Below are positions 48,401 to 61,700 of a DNA stretch of 64,000 nt, in pieces. The stretch is from Acridotheres tristis (Eukaryota; Chordata; Aves; Passeriformes; Sturnidae). Location of the stretch: assembly GCA_037013685.1 (NCBI GenBank), contig CM072887.1, forward strand, positions 43,079,154 to 43,143,153. The letters run 5' to 3'. The translations under genes were made by a program, and so were the position numbers. A model generated the notes under the pieces. It was not told the DNA's origin and did no database searches. It saw only the letters and a list, made by a program, of their open reading frames with translations. How positions within the stretch are numbered: position 1 is the first letter of the stretch; each line of letters opens with the position of its first letter.

Positions 48401-51400
48401 ACAGTAAGTGTGTTTACTTAGAACAGGGAAGTAGGAAAACACTAATGGTGAGCAAACTGACTGCGGAGGCAAAGATCTCCACTTCTCCTTTTTGGATGTT
48501 TTCCCAGCTCATAGAAGTATCTCGTTGAGCCTGACTCACCCTGTGTCAACAGATCAGCAACGACCCGCAGAGACATCCCCCATCACCTCTCCCTCCACCA
48601 ATCCCCCCGTCCTGTGCCAGCCTGCAGTGGCTGGAGGCAGGGAGGGTCTGGCTGGGGTGGTTCCTGCTTCCCTCAACACAAAGAACACCCTGGCTTCAAC
48701 AAAAAGGGTGAGGCTGCCTCTGTGTTTCTGTGGCATGCAGCGATGACTGGCATTGCCACACTTTCGTTACCTCTTTTGTACACTGTAATATGAATATCCC
48801 TTCCTCTTCTCCCTCTGCCCTCCAAAGGTTCACCAAATCTGGGAATGAGCAGTGAAGGGAGTTGTGCCCTTTGCTGCTGCCCTGTGCTTTCCTGCCGCCC
48901 CTACGTACCCTTGGTGAAGTGCAGGCAGCAGCTGTGGGATGGGTAGGCATGGTTGTGCCTGGAGTTTGCTCCCATTGGGGGCACCAGGCCTCCTTCCACA
49001 CAGCTGCTTCTTTCAGGCTGTTTCTGAAGTTTCAGATGGGCTCGGAGGAATTGCAACCAAAGTACTCAGGAGATGTTGCAACGGGACATCTAGTTATAGT
49101 GAAAACTGTCTTCCTTCTTCCCCTCTCTAAATTCTTGCTCATGCCCAGCCCTGTTCTGTGAGCCATGGAGGCTCACATCTTGGACCAAGTTAAAAATAAC
49201 CTTTTGGATTATTTTCCAACCACATAATTTCCTTGATCCTCTTCAAGTGAAAGCACTGCATGGGAAGGGAGCAGGAGTGGGGCACTCAAGGCATGGGTGG
49301 CCTCCAGAGGAGATGTGGGTATGGAAGGGGACTCCTCTATGCTCCCATAGATGCCCACTCATAAAACCAGTCCTTGGAGGTTTTTAAGGCAGGCTGCAAG
49401 AGGCTGAGATCACACCCATTAATTGTTCCCTTTGCCTGCTCTTCCCTTGCCTGATTACAGGTTGTCTAGACTGGGAAGTGCAGGTTTTGCACTTGGAGCA
49501 TGATCAGAATAAGGTATGACATGCCATCCTCCCTGTGGTGGAAAAGGGATGTCAGTGCCTGCTCAAGGAGGCTTTATTTCTCTTTTGGCTTGGGCTGGCT
49601 TTAGATCTGCCATCTCCTGGTGCAGGGAGAGAATGGGGCAGTCCCAGCCTACGCAGCTCCCACTTCACAGGTAGGGCTTGGATCTCCAGGCCCTGAAAAA
49701 TGACTCAGTGTGGATCAGAAAGTGGTAGTGTTCAACACCAGTCACTTCAAAGCTGTTGTCAGTTGGTAAGAAAATAATTTAAAATTAAACCAGTTCTGAA
49801 ACTATCTACCGCAAGTGGTTACAAGCCTGGTGTTGTAAAACTGGACCGTTTCCTCTTTTCCTCACAACGATCGTGTCCTTGATTCCTCCTTTAGGCTGCT
49901 TTGGCAATTCTTGCACAGTAATAAAAAGGCATGACACAGCATATGTTTTGTGGCTCACCTTGCCAAACAAAATTACAATGTTAGTGTAGCTCCTTTGCCT
50001 TTGCATAATGAACCCTACAAAGAAGCTGGAGAGAGAGTAAGCATCTGTGCCAAGATAAAAGCAAAAACAAGAAGTACAAAGGTCTGGTTTAAAGCAGTCT
50101 CAGTTTAAAGTAATTCTTTTTAAATGACTTGTCTTGAAACTGTTACAGACAGAGAAAGTCATACAGTTTCTAAATGGCTGTTACGTTCTAAGTCTGCAGC
50201 TTCATTGCTTAGCTTAAGAAAAAATAGATGCAACTTTGAGAGCTCACAAACCTGTCACAGCAGAGCATCGTCTGCACAACACGTGCTGGGGCAGGAGGAA
50301 GTGGGCTGCAAAGGATCTGCTTATTCGCCATTCCCCAGGCTGGATGGACATAATTTGCATTTTTAATAGCGTTCAGGACAATGTTTATATCATGGTAATT
50401 ACACGGACTGACAACAAGGGGAATTTGGTGTGTGGGCAGGAGGTTGTTTGAGAAAGAGCGGTGCCCAGTCATGCTGTGTTTTTCATCACCTTATGGTCAC
50501 CCCTCAGGGAACAGAAATGGGAGCATGGACCTCACTGGGAAGTCCAATGGAAGGGAAGGATTTCCTTGTAGAGTACTTTGATGACAGAGTAAAGGGGAAA
50601 TCCTTCAGCCTACGGATCTGTTAAATCTGTTTGAGGAAAAAGGCACAAAGCTGCCCCAACAAGCATACTGCGTTTATGCCACTACATACTCTGTTAATAG
50701 CTGAAATTGGATTCAGGCAGACCGAGTGGCTCAAATACTGAACATTTAAGATCAGAACCTACCTCAATAATGACAAAGACAAAACTCCCAGCAAAAGATC
50801 CAGCACACAGCTTCTGGAAATCCAACTAAGGGGAATTAAAGGGTAATTAAGGAGAAAAAGAAGAAAAAAAAAAAAAGAAAAGAAATGGGTGAGGAAAATT
50901 CTGTCATCGGCTCTGGCAGGGCACCCAAATCTTGCCTATCATAAATGAGATCCAGTCATTTGACAGGTATTAGATCTGTTCATGCTTTAATTACAGTGAA
51001 ATATCACCTGCTTATCCCAACCCTTTTTTGCCTAGATCACCTCTGTGTTCATTGTGGGTGACTTTTGACAGCAATTGCTAATGATGTAAGAGTTGACTCA
51101 ACAACTCTTTTTTGGTAAGAAATAGCATCAAGGAAAATAATTTAGTTACTATTAGATAAAAAAGACAAGTGAAATCTCCAAATACAGTGGCAAGGTCAGT
51201 CAGTGCTTGAAGAACAGCAAGAGGTGGAATCAGTGTGGAGGGAAATGTGACCAAATCTGTAGAGCAGCTCTGTGTCTGACAACACTCATCTTGTGTGAAG
51301 CACCCTGAGTTGCCCTTCCAGCTCTCTGTAGGCACAGTTTACATGGAATATGTCAAAACCAGCTTCATTCCCAGGCCATCTCGCCATGGTCCGCATGTCC

Positions 51401-52428
51401 TTGGAGGCTGAGGGAGCACCTCCATGGCCCTGGCCCTGGAGCAGCACACAGAGGAGGTGGCTAGACCCCAGCAGGCATCTCTGGAAAGAGTCAGAGATGC
51501 TGCACACTGAGACATGCTCAGCTCATTCCCTGCACAAAGCAAAGAAGACCCAAACACCAACCCCTAGCTTTCAGCCCAGCATGACTCTGCAGGGGAGCAC
51601 ATCTCCTTTGGAGGCAGGGATGGCTTTGAGGATGCTCTCTGGTGTCCACCCAGAATTAATGGGTCAGCTTCAATGCTTCTGGGCATCGCTGCCCCATTTT
51701 GGATGATTGCTGCTATTTTTATGGTGGTGGGTGTTTGGCAGTAGTGGCTCTGAGCCAGCTCAGTGTGCTGCTACACCCTGAGTGCAGGGCTGGCTCCTGA
51801 GGGACAAGTGATAAAGGCATAAAACTTCCGGTAAATCAAGTGGCTCACAAAAGCATGAATGACTGCTTTCACAATGTGATCAAAATTACCAAGGGTAAAC
51901 ATTTCAAATGTTCAATAATTTGCATCACCACCTGTACTTTAAAGTACCTTTCCCCATTTCACTCCCTTAACCTTATGGGATTCTTCCCATGTTCTTGAAG
52001 CCATTTCCTTCCTCACTTCAGCTGTCATTGCAGCTGAACATTCATGTAATAAATAAAAGTACCGTGAGATTGTGCTGGGGATGAAAAACATAGTGCCATT
52101 TATTATAAAATCATCTGGGCAGGCAGCTGATCTTAGCATGCACTCTGCATCCTTTCAAAATCAAGACAATTTGTAAAGTACTATTGCAAAACTTGGTTTA
52201 TATTCCAGCTCGCTTCTTATAATTCTTATTTTTATGAAAGCATTTTCAAATGCAATTTCAGTTAGTTTTTTTGATGCTGGCTTTTCACTTTAAGCAATGT
52301 TACTGAAGCCAGGCCTTACCTTCATGGTTTAGTTTTGAAAGGTTCTAAATGTAAATTTGGAACTCGTACTGCACATTACTGAGCTGTTTGCTTTTATACG
52401 TGCTAACTAGGACTTATTTTCTCTCCAG
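45431..52428. other. Intergenic, no gene recognised
   Basis: No coding similarity or repeat family recognised. TGCCATCTCCTGGTG at 49608-49622 matches the reverse complement of the CTCF core with one mismatch. An A-rich run lies at 50858-50884. Confidence 0.5.
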
Positions 52429-52449
52429 CATTCTAGAGTTTCCTACAAG
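52429..52449 (+). other. Microexon-like segment (21 bp)
   Basis: It is preceded by a branch-point-like TGCTAACT (52401-52408) and a pyrimidine tract ending TTATTTTCTCTCCAG (AG at 52427-52428). It is followed by a perfect donor, ACAAG|GTAAGT (GT at 52450-52451). Its 21 bases are an exact multiple of three and would encode HSRVSYK. No neighbouring coding exon is recognised, so it could be a lncRNA exon or chance. Confidence 0.25.
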
Positions 52450-55359
52450 GTAAGTTCTTTGGTGAACTTTGGTTAATTCTTCAGAATGGACATGAACTGA
52501 ATTATTGGAACAAAAAAACAGTAGGGAAGATGTGGGGTAAATTGTCCTTTCAGCTACTTCTGCAAACTTGTTAATAGCAGGATGAGTCCTGGGACTGGCT
52601 TTCAGTCCACTCCTGGCAAAGCAGGAGATCTGAGCAGTGCGTGGTAGGTGCAGGGGTTTGGGCCACTGGGTGTTCTCAGAGGAGCAGTGGAAAGAATATC
52701 TGTTACAACGTGCTTTTCCCTCAGGTGAGTTACTTTTAATAGATGCTTTGTTTTAGGAAACGATGAGTTGGCACTGCTACTTTTGATTTTACTTCAGGGA
52801 AGATGAGCTATAGGTTCAGGGGGTTTCTCTGCTTCCAGTAGTGTGATTTCTTTTAATCAGAGTAGGTTGATGCAAATACACCAGTTGTCTAAGCCTCTAG
52901 GTATGTGTTTAGAAAATATATACATTACCCATCCATGTCTTTACAGGGCAGCCTTTCAAATCTTCCCATCTGTTTTTTCCTCAAGTGTTTTTAAGCATTG
53001 TACAGTCTGATCCAAAGACCAAAAGCATGATCAGGAGTGTTCTCCAACTACTGAGAATTAGATTCTGAATTAGACCATAAAAGAAGGATGCATTGTGACA
53101 GCATTTTGTAAATTTGGGCTTTTTTTTCCCTTTTTCATGAGGAACTGGCTTTTTGAGACCCATCTGAGTAGGAGAATGTGCAGTGTAAGTGCCATGGGTT
53201 CACCCAGCCAAACACTTGTGATCAAGTGTGTGACTTTATTCTCCCTGAGGTCTGAAGGTCTCTTCACTTTCCCAAGGAGCTTCCTATGACTCAAAGGGCA
53301 ACCATGGGAAGACACGTCAGATCAACAATTGCTAGACAAAGAACAGAAATCATTCTGCTTGCAAGGATACCAGCTGTTGATGTATCATCATAGCTCTCCT
53401 ACAATAGTGGAAGAGCTGTTTTCTTTTTATACAATTATATAAACAGAAATCAGTTACAAAGTTGTGCTCATATGGTTGTTTGGAGCATTAAAGTCAGCAG
53501 CTCCTTTAGCAACCATCCCAGCTTCTGGGCAGATATCCATGGGAGCTTTGGGGGCTCTCTTTAGTTCAGGCTACCCCAGGAAGAAACACCATGTATACTG
53601 AATTAACTAGCTGCTGCTTCACCCCTAATGCCAAGACTTGATGTAGTGAAGCAAAACTACAGTGAAGTAATGAAATCAGTAATGTTATTAAAATAACTTG
53701 CAGCAGTTACCAGACACCCTGCTGGCAAATCTCTCAGTACCTAAAGGGATGTCAGCAGGAACATGCCAGGGCCACAGATAACAGCCAAAAGCCAACTTGC
53801 CTTCACCTCACTCAGGGGAGCTTTTCCAGAACAGCACAGGGGCAGGCACCCATGCACAGTCCCAGGATGGATGAGGGTCAGCTTGCGTGGGATGGCAGCA
53901 GAGAGGAGAGGATAATCAACTCCAAAAAGGTAGTTCTGCACAGGAAAGCTTTTCTAGCACTAATGCAGCTAGAGTGAGACATTACCAGGAGCAGTGCACC
54001 CTGTGCACTGGAAAAAGCTGCCTGGAAAAGATTAATCTGGTCTTGAAGGCCAGATGTGTCTTGATTGGCCATTAAGAAGCTGGAGGGTCTGGCTCATTGA
54101 TGGATGCAATGAAGACAAAACAGCTCTGCTTGGCCTGAATCTCTGTGTTTAAAAACACATTTTTGTGTCAACGCATAACTGAATAAAGAAGATTAACTAT
54201 ATGCTAGTAAGGCCTAAGCCTTCTTACTGTGCAAAGACCATAAAACCATCCTAAAACAGATGAACAGAACCGAGAAGGTATTTTAATAACACACTTTTAC
54301 TGTTCATGTTTTACACAAATAACACAAATATTTCCACCACTATTAGCCCCATCTCCTGGAAACAAGTTCATAGGCAAATAATTCTAAGTGCTAAATATGC
54401 AGGGTCCTCTCTGTCTGGCTCTATTCTGGTATTCTGTCTATGCCTTTCCCTGAACTGACTGCAGCTGCCATCTGTCTAGCTTCTTCCTGGCCATCTTCTC
54501 TGAAAATGTTTTATTCTAATTAAAACAGGGGAACTGATTTTGCAGGTGATGGTGACAAGCAGCTGGTGTGAGAGTGATCTTGAGGTATTACAAGTCACGA
54601 TTTCTGGAAAAGGAGGCAGAGAAAAAACCCTACAAAGACAAAACAGTGGACTTGGAGACAGGCTTTAGCTAACTCACAGAGTTAGTACACACAAGCCCAG
54701 AGGAACAAATCCAAGGCAGAAAGAAAGGGAAGTTGGCAGTGCCCTAAGGAAGTAGTGTGAAAGGCACGTAACTACCGTGAGCCCTCTGTACTGGGGCAAC
54801 TTAGCACAAGTACAGAGGGAAGATAGTAAGGTATCAACTGACTAAGTCATGAGCTCTTCATTAGTTTCAAAAGTACAGAGGAAGTACACAGAAAGTGGAA
54901 CTAGGTCACGTTAGTATGAAAGAGCAGCATAAGCGTGGAGGAACAACATAAAGATATAAGTGATGCAACAAACAGTGGGTGTGAAGTGTATGCACTAATA
55001 GCAGCAGGAGAGCCAAAGAAAGAGCTGGGTTTCACAAAGACAAGCAGACACTGAGCTGATGATGTCAAATACCAAAGTGTTTGATATTTTTTCCTTCAGT
55101 TTTTGCTCAAAAGTGCCCCGTTTAACACAACCAGCATAAGCAGTTCAAGAGTAAGAATACTGGCTGCAAGAAAGAACAAAGAGGTCAGACAGTGTCTAAA
55201 CAAGTCAGATGCATTCCAACTGGCAAGTCCTACAAGTCTGCTGCCATGGTGGGTAAAGCAGCTGAAGCCCACTTGGCACCATCAGCACAGAAGCCAGGGA
55301 TGGGGGCATGTGTTTCTGCACACTGGGAAAGACAAATCTAGCACCTACCACAAAAAGGG
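52450..55359. other. Intergenic, no gene recognised
   Basis: The part from about 54.6 kb onwards is purine-rich and may be a further, unrecognisable 5' extension of the old LINE that follows. Otherwise nothing is seen. Confidence 0.45.
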
Positions 55360-56500
55360 AAGGACAGATAGGAGGAACCAGGAGTCAGAGACCAGACAGA
55401 TTAATTTCAATTCCTGGAAAATTACTGGAAGTGGTTATTGGATAAACTATTTTCCAGCACCTAGAAGACAAGCAGATGAAGAACACTGACTACTGATTTG
55501 ACAAGAACAAATCACATCAAATCAATCTAATTTCCTTCTACAGTGGGTCTTAGATCTTGATTTTAGTGCAGCTTTTGCCTTTGTCTCACCTGACACTTTC
55601 ATAAACCAAGCAAAGAAGCATGGCTTTGAAGAATCTGCTATTAGAGGAGTGTACAGCTGGTTGGAAAACCAGACTAAGAGCAGTTATAAATGTTTCACTG
55701 TCAAACTGGCAGTACGTATCAAACGAAGTCTGAAGCCATCTGTTTTGTGTCTGGCAGCACACAGTATTTTCATTAATATCTTAAAAAAAAAAACAAGAGC
55801 AGGGAACACTTATTAAATTAGCACAGGACACTATGAAGAACAAGCACTTTGGAGAACAGAAGGAGAATGCAAAACAATCTTGACAAATGAGGTAGAGGGA
55901 TGGAAAGTGAAGTGCCATCCAGAACGGACAAATGGAGCTCTGAGTTTTTGTAGGTGTCATCATAGACTACAAGACCAACTGGGAACAACCAGCACAGCAG
56001 CAGTTCTGAGAAGATCTAGCATGAGCATGGTCATGCTGCAGTAAAAAATGAAAGTGCTCTAACGAGGTGAACAAACAAAAGTGCAGCTTGTGACAAACAG
56101 GAAACCATTTTCCCCCTGTTGTCGATGTTGTCAAGGCTTCGTTTGAAATAATCTGTGCAGTTTTGGCCACTGTAGTTCAGGGAGATTGAGCTGATTGCAG
56201 AAAGTGCAAAGGAGAGCAATGGCAATGGCCAGAAATGGTGCCTAGTGGAAAAGGCTGAATAGTCTAAACCCAGAAAACTCATAAAATAAACCAGTCTGAA
56301 CCACAGTGTAGGGGCTAGGAAGACATGATAGTGATTATCTAGTATATGAACGAGGAAGGGAATAATCTAATTTTAAAATCCATCTGGGCTACTAAAGTCT
56401 TAAATCAGAGCACCAGAGTAGGCTGCCCAGAGCTGTAGAACACTCAGTGTTAGAGGGTTTTAAGGACTAATGCAAAATCCCACATGGGGCTTGTGGAGGA
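55360..56500 (+). mobile_element. Ancient CR1-like LINE relic with decayed reverse transcriptase
   Basis: Segments follow CR1 ORF2 order on the plus strand. First comes a GGAACCAGGAGTCAGAGACC block (the NYRPVSLTS region), then TTTTAGTGCAGCTTTTGCC (the D-x-SKAFD region). Next are TATTTTCATTAATATCTTA (the F-INDL region), then the catalytic-box region at about 55812-55838. The tail includes CAGTTTTGGCCACTGTAGTT and AGGAGAGCAATGGCAATGG. Frameshifts and stops are frequent. The usual FADD catalytic box reads LAQD in the matching frame. This is a dead and very old insertion. The family assignment to CR1 (rather than a related LINE) is likely, not certain. Confidence 0.75.
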
Positions 56501-57886
56501 GCAGCCAGTGATTCGGCCAGCCCCACCTCTAACAGTTTCCAGGAGTGGATAGTCTTTGGGATTCAACTCACTGCTTGCATCTGAACATCTCCAATAGTGG
56601 AGGCCATTTCTCAGTGAGGACAACTGAACTTATCAGAGTAATTGTATCTTTAATGAAATACTTTTGGTCAGAAAAAGGAGGGCAACAGGAAGACATAAAC
56701 TCAGTGTCAATTGAGCCAGTGTAATACAATGGGGTGATATTAGAATTTGCTTACAGCCTACCTGGTATTGTGCCACAGACAAAAGCCATATCTTGTTGCA
56801 AGCTTTCAGGAATCTGCTGCTACAGGTTTCCTCTTGCAGCTTACTGAGCTACACAATGGCTCTGAATATTCACATTCACTCTTTGTCCTCTGTTACCTTT
56901 ACAGTATCCTCCTCTCTGGTATCCTTTAGGGACTGTCCTAGTGTTGCAAATGCTTCCTGATTCTTGCTCTTTCCCTCAAATGCCTCTTTGGCTACAATAC
57001 CCCCAACCCCTACAGTTCCCTGCCTTCCCTTTGATGTCTAGAAATGCAGCTCTGCTGTCCTCCAATTCATGTCAGCCCTCTCCTTAAAGCCCTTCCCAGG
57101 GCTTTATATGATGCAGTTTTTAGCCCTCTCTGCTTACTAATATTTTCCCCTCTGGCCTTAAGTCTCTTCCCAGAACTCTCAACATGCCACCCTCGACTTC
57201 CACACTTCATCACCAGAAATCAGTGCCATACATTTGCCTGTCTACCCACAAAACTGAGCAATCGGCACAGGAAAAGGAAACTACCTCTCAGCTCAAGTAA
57301 AATGCAAAGCAGAAGCTCTGGTAGTCCTCAGCAATCCCATTTGAATCCTTGGAATTCCTTTCTCCCTTCACTAGATTCATTAATTCCTGTCTTCTCATGA
57401 CCCAGTCTCCTACTGGTAGAGCAGAATAGGTGGCTAGAAAAGGTGCCTCCTGACCTTAAACACCCAAAGATATTCTAAGGAGGGGGGTTGTGGCACAGGT
57501 GAAAACCACACACCACATTTTTAAATAAATGCTGCAGGCTGTATCCCTTGAGCTTATGCCTTAGATATGATCATGCGCTGTGTAGAACAGTCTGACTTGG
57601 TTATGTTCCCTTGTTTTACCATTTGTTGGGTTCTTGTTAAGTGTGTACTGATTTGACACTGAGCTCCTAGCTGCAGTGTGCATTGTCATATATGTCAAAT
57701 ATATAAAGCATTGCCTAGCTGTACTTTTGTTCGATGAGATTTCGCACGCCCCCACACCAGGCGATGTGCCCTGCAGAAAACGCTGCAGCGTCCCCAGCCA
57801 GGGAGCTCCAGCAGGAGAAATGTTATGACAGTGCAAACATTTACCTCCGTTGCAGGCGTGATAGGAAGTGACACTGCAAACAGACG
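56501..57886. other. Intergenic, no gene recognised
   Basis: A C/T-rich stretch at about 56.87-57.2 kb produces open frames but no recognised product. Confidence 0.45.
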
Positions 57887-58000
57887 TGTTTGAGCAACCT
57901 GGTCTAGGGGGAGGTGTCCCTGCTCCAGGCAGAGGGGGCTGGAACTGGAGGATCTTAAAGATCGCTTCCAACTCAAAGCAGCCTATGATTCTATGATTCT
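57887..58000 (+). mobile_element. CR1 LINE 3' fragment
   Basis: It contains the CR1 3' landmarks TTTGAGCAACCTGGTCTAG and GGAACTGGAGGATCTTAAAG and ends CTATGATTCTATGATTCT, the typical octamer tail. Only about 114 bp remain. The clean tail suggests a younger insertion than the LINE relic to its left. Confidence 0.93.
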
Positions 58001-58630
58001 TTGTAACCTGTCAAGGTCTCAGCCTTGGGCACATCAACTTGTCTTTTAACCAAAAGCAGTCCTGAAGCTCTCTGCTCCCCAAAGCCTGAAGGCATCTGCA
58101 CACAGCCGATGTCCTAAACGAAACCTGCATAACCTGCCTGAAATCCCCTAAGAAAGCCACCACAGAAGCTCTGACCCTCTCTGTACGTGCATGTCAATCC
58201 TAATTGCATCCAGTGAATTTAAAAGCTTTCAGTGCCGGTGCAGGCATTGCAGTGCCATGGTGGAAAACATAAGAGAGAATTAATAGAAGGTTCCAAAGAA
58301 ATAAAAGTGTAGCTAAAGGAAGCCATACTGAGGAGCACAACATTTGACTTGTAAGTGTTGTGGCCTGAACCATAACCCAAAATAGTCCTGAGTTTTGAGA
58401 ATTTGAAATTAAAATAATGAAAACTTGTCATTAAAATAATAATTTTGCTGAAGCATTCTTCGCTTTACGACCCTCATAGATTTGTGTTGATTAAGGCAAA
58501 ATCCATAGATGCTGGCCCAGTGCTGCAGAAGCTTCTAAGGCTGTCACTTTTCTCTCTCACACCATGCTACCTCTCTCCTCCAAGCTAGCTTCCCACCAGT
58601 TTCGTTCCTCCACCACCTCATCCCTCACAG

Positions 58631-58790
58631 ACATCACTTTTCTGTACAGTGTACAGATATGCTCTCTGAGAGATGGGAGCAGAAACTGCTTCACAGCTCA
58701 GGAGTGGTTACAAAACTCAATAAAAACCCCTCAAGGCTAAGGACTGAAACTTTGACACTGGGGGAGAGAGCTATTCATCCTCCTCAGCTG
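58631..58790 (+). other. Exon-like segment (160 bp)
   Basis: The acceptor has a strong pyrimidine tract (CCACCACCTCATCCCTCACAG, AG at 58629-58630). The donor is CAGCTG|GTAAGTG (GT at 58791-58792). The interior has purine-rich stretches of the exonic-enhancer kind. No recognised protein product; this is a possible lncRNA exon or chance. Confidence 0.25.
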
Positions 58791-61700
58791 GTAAGTGTGC
58801 CCACTGACCTACATCGTGCCAGCAGCATCAAAGATGGGCAGCAGATCTGAAAGGCTCAGCACAGACACCTGGCCCTTCCTACAGGAAAAGCATAGGCTAT
58901 AAATATACCTCCAGGAAGGTGTCAGTGGCAGGGACACTGGCTAGCACCTACACGTGCTACAAGGCAGCCTCTGCTGTTATTCCAGCACTAGAGAAATGAT
59001 GTAACAGTGGTACATTTTTGGAATCCAGCAGCATCCACCTGTCAGGCTGCATAGGGTGCCCACATGCAAGGCTGCAGGCTAGGATTCCTCTTCTGTTTCT
59101 GCTACCAGTGCAAAAAAATTGAGATGGAAACCAACAGGAGATAAAACACAGATGAAGGACTACTGAAAGACATCAGTTGTAGTAACTCTTAGGACTAACC
59201 TTAGGTGTCAGTTGAGTTGATGCCTCTCTTGAACATATGAACCATTTTGTGGATATAGAAGCAATACACTCCATAATCCCTTCCATATTTGGCTTTATTG
59301 GCTTATTGTGCAGAGCCATTAGAATCAGGATCGTCTCTTATGAAGCTGTTAATGGGATGCAAATTGCATGAAAGATTCCTCTGCATCAATAGAAAACAAC
59401 CTAGTAATACATTCTTGCATAAAAATCTGCATAAAAGTATGCTACAAAAGGCATATTTTGAAAGAAGCAAAAATTCTGCACGACTAAGGAAGAAATATGC
59501 TCATCACAGGAAAATTAATATCAGGACTGGAACCAGACATGGCCTGTCTTTGGGCTGCTTGATACCAAAGAACAAATGTGCCTTTAACTACTGAGGTATC
59601 CCAAAGATGTGAGTCACACCATATCATGGCTAGAGCCAGGTAAAGGAAGTGCAATTAATATTTTGTGCACTGAAAAATGTAGTTTCAGTCTCACCAAGCC
59701 TGAATCTGTGCTGAATTTAGCAAAGAGCCATGGCCAAAACATGCTATATATATATATGCTGTAAATATGCGATATACATTCTGTTTGAATTAAATTATAA
59801 GTCTAAGCATCTTGTTCTATGTAATGCATTTCTACTTTTCGTGCTAAAGTGATGCTTCAAGACTGAAATTTGAATTGTAGTAAGGACCTAAAACTAAACA
59901 GCATAAAGTGCCAAGCAGTAAGTCAAGATAAATGTTGTGCTTTATCTGCCACATCACTTTGGGATTATTTTTTTCTTTTTGGTGTGGACATAAGTGTGGT
60001 TGTGATTTCAGGCCATTGTTTCCAGCAAGCACACATCTGGAATGAACCTGTTATTAGTGTTCAGCCTGTGCTGCCCAGACTGGCTGCCTTGCCCACATGG
60101 CGTAAGTGGCAGAGTCCCCAGCAGCTCCGTGCACCATCCATCTCTCACATAATTCCATGGATCTGCCTGTTCTGTCTCCAGTCATGTGCAGCCAAAAATG
60201 TCTGAGAAATACCAGGCCAGGTAGAGTTGCAGATGTGAAGCCCCTCCAACTTGTCACATTGGCAGTGGGCAGCCCTAGGGATACCTGCTACAAAGAGCCA
60301 GGAAGAAAGAGAAGAAAAGCAGCATTGCTGAAATTCCTTGACCTTTTTCTGCTCAAATCACCCAGGCACAACAGGAGGCCAGAGTTTCCCTCCAGGGACA
60401 TTACTCTGTCTCAAGCATGAAAGACCTGGCTTTTCCTGACATAACATCCAGCTCTTGCTTTGTCTCCTGCTGGGCTCAGCTGATATACATGGAGAGGCCT
60501 AAATAAAAATGTGCTGAACTCCTTGCCCAAGCTTTTCCTCACCGCTATCTGCATTCTTTTGCATTCATTAAAAAACAAACAAACCGACCTGTTTCCTGAT
60601 AGCAGGGAGGAAAATCACAGGGCTGGGTTATTTGGTTGGGCTTTTTTTTTTCCACTTGCAAAAAAAAAGCACTTGAATATTGTGGAGAGAAGCAGCTCTG
60701 CAGGAAATAGACTGGGAGATTCAAGTGGTTGGTAATAGACAAATGTGATGGGAAAGCAGAACAAACAAGAAATCCACTATCTCCATCTCTCAGGGATAGG
60801 AGGATGGAAAAAGAGATGGGAAAAGAAAAAAAGAATTGGCACTGCTTTACCAGCCAGATCTTAGAGAAGAACCAGCACACTCAGTCTGGCCCAGAGAACT
60901 GCCTTGGACAGGGTGAGTGGATGTCAGCCAGAAAGGTTGCAGAAAACAGTTCCCTTGTTTTGCAGTGACAGTTAGATCTCTAAGAGAGAGCTGAAAGAAA
61001 CAACGAGTGTAGAAACCCACAGCCAACAGCAACAGCCGCCTCCAGAGGATGACAGGGGGACAAAGATAGCACTGGAGGCTGCGGCACTCCTTGGCACAGG
61101 GCTGGCCAGCGGCGGGAAGTGCCTCACATCCTCTTCTCCACATTGTTCTCCCAACTCCTCCGGTGGCTGGGAAAGTTTCTTCCAGCAATTTACCCCATCC
61201 TCACCCTGCAGCTGGCCAGCCTGCTGCTATTGATTCACTTCCCCAGGCATTTCTCTTACTGTCATGCTCTTGTGGCATCAAAGCAGCCACTGGGCTCAGG
61301 CAGGGGGGTGGCCGCAGACTTCTCACTGTTGGAGGAAACTTTTCCTGCATACCAACATTTTTTAACCACAGGGAATGGCAATGGCGAGAGCAAGGGTACA
61401 TGAACACTCAGCCAAGATACAGGTGGATTTAGGAAGCATTATTGCTGCTTTATGTGAGAGGAGACACATTTCACAACCCAGCACCACTTCATTATGTCTA
61501 AGGTTGTTTTCCTTCCCTCTCAGCACAAAATAAAAATCATCAAACAAAGAGTCCTAGGTTTAGATGTGTGATTGGATCAAATTGTTGTTAATGACCTTGT
61601 TTGATCTATTATGCCTTTGTTTTCCACCCCAGCTTGCACCAGGGCAGGTAGTGTGCACTGCAGTCGGAGTGACCTGACTTACAGCCATCCTGGTTTTATT

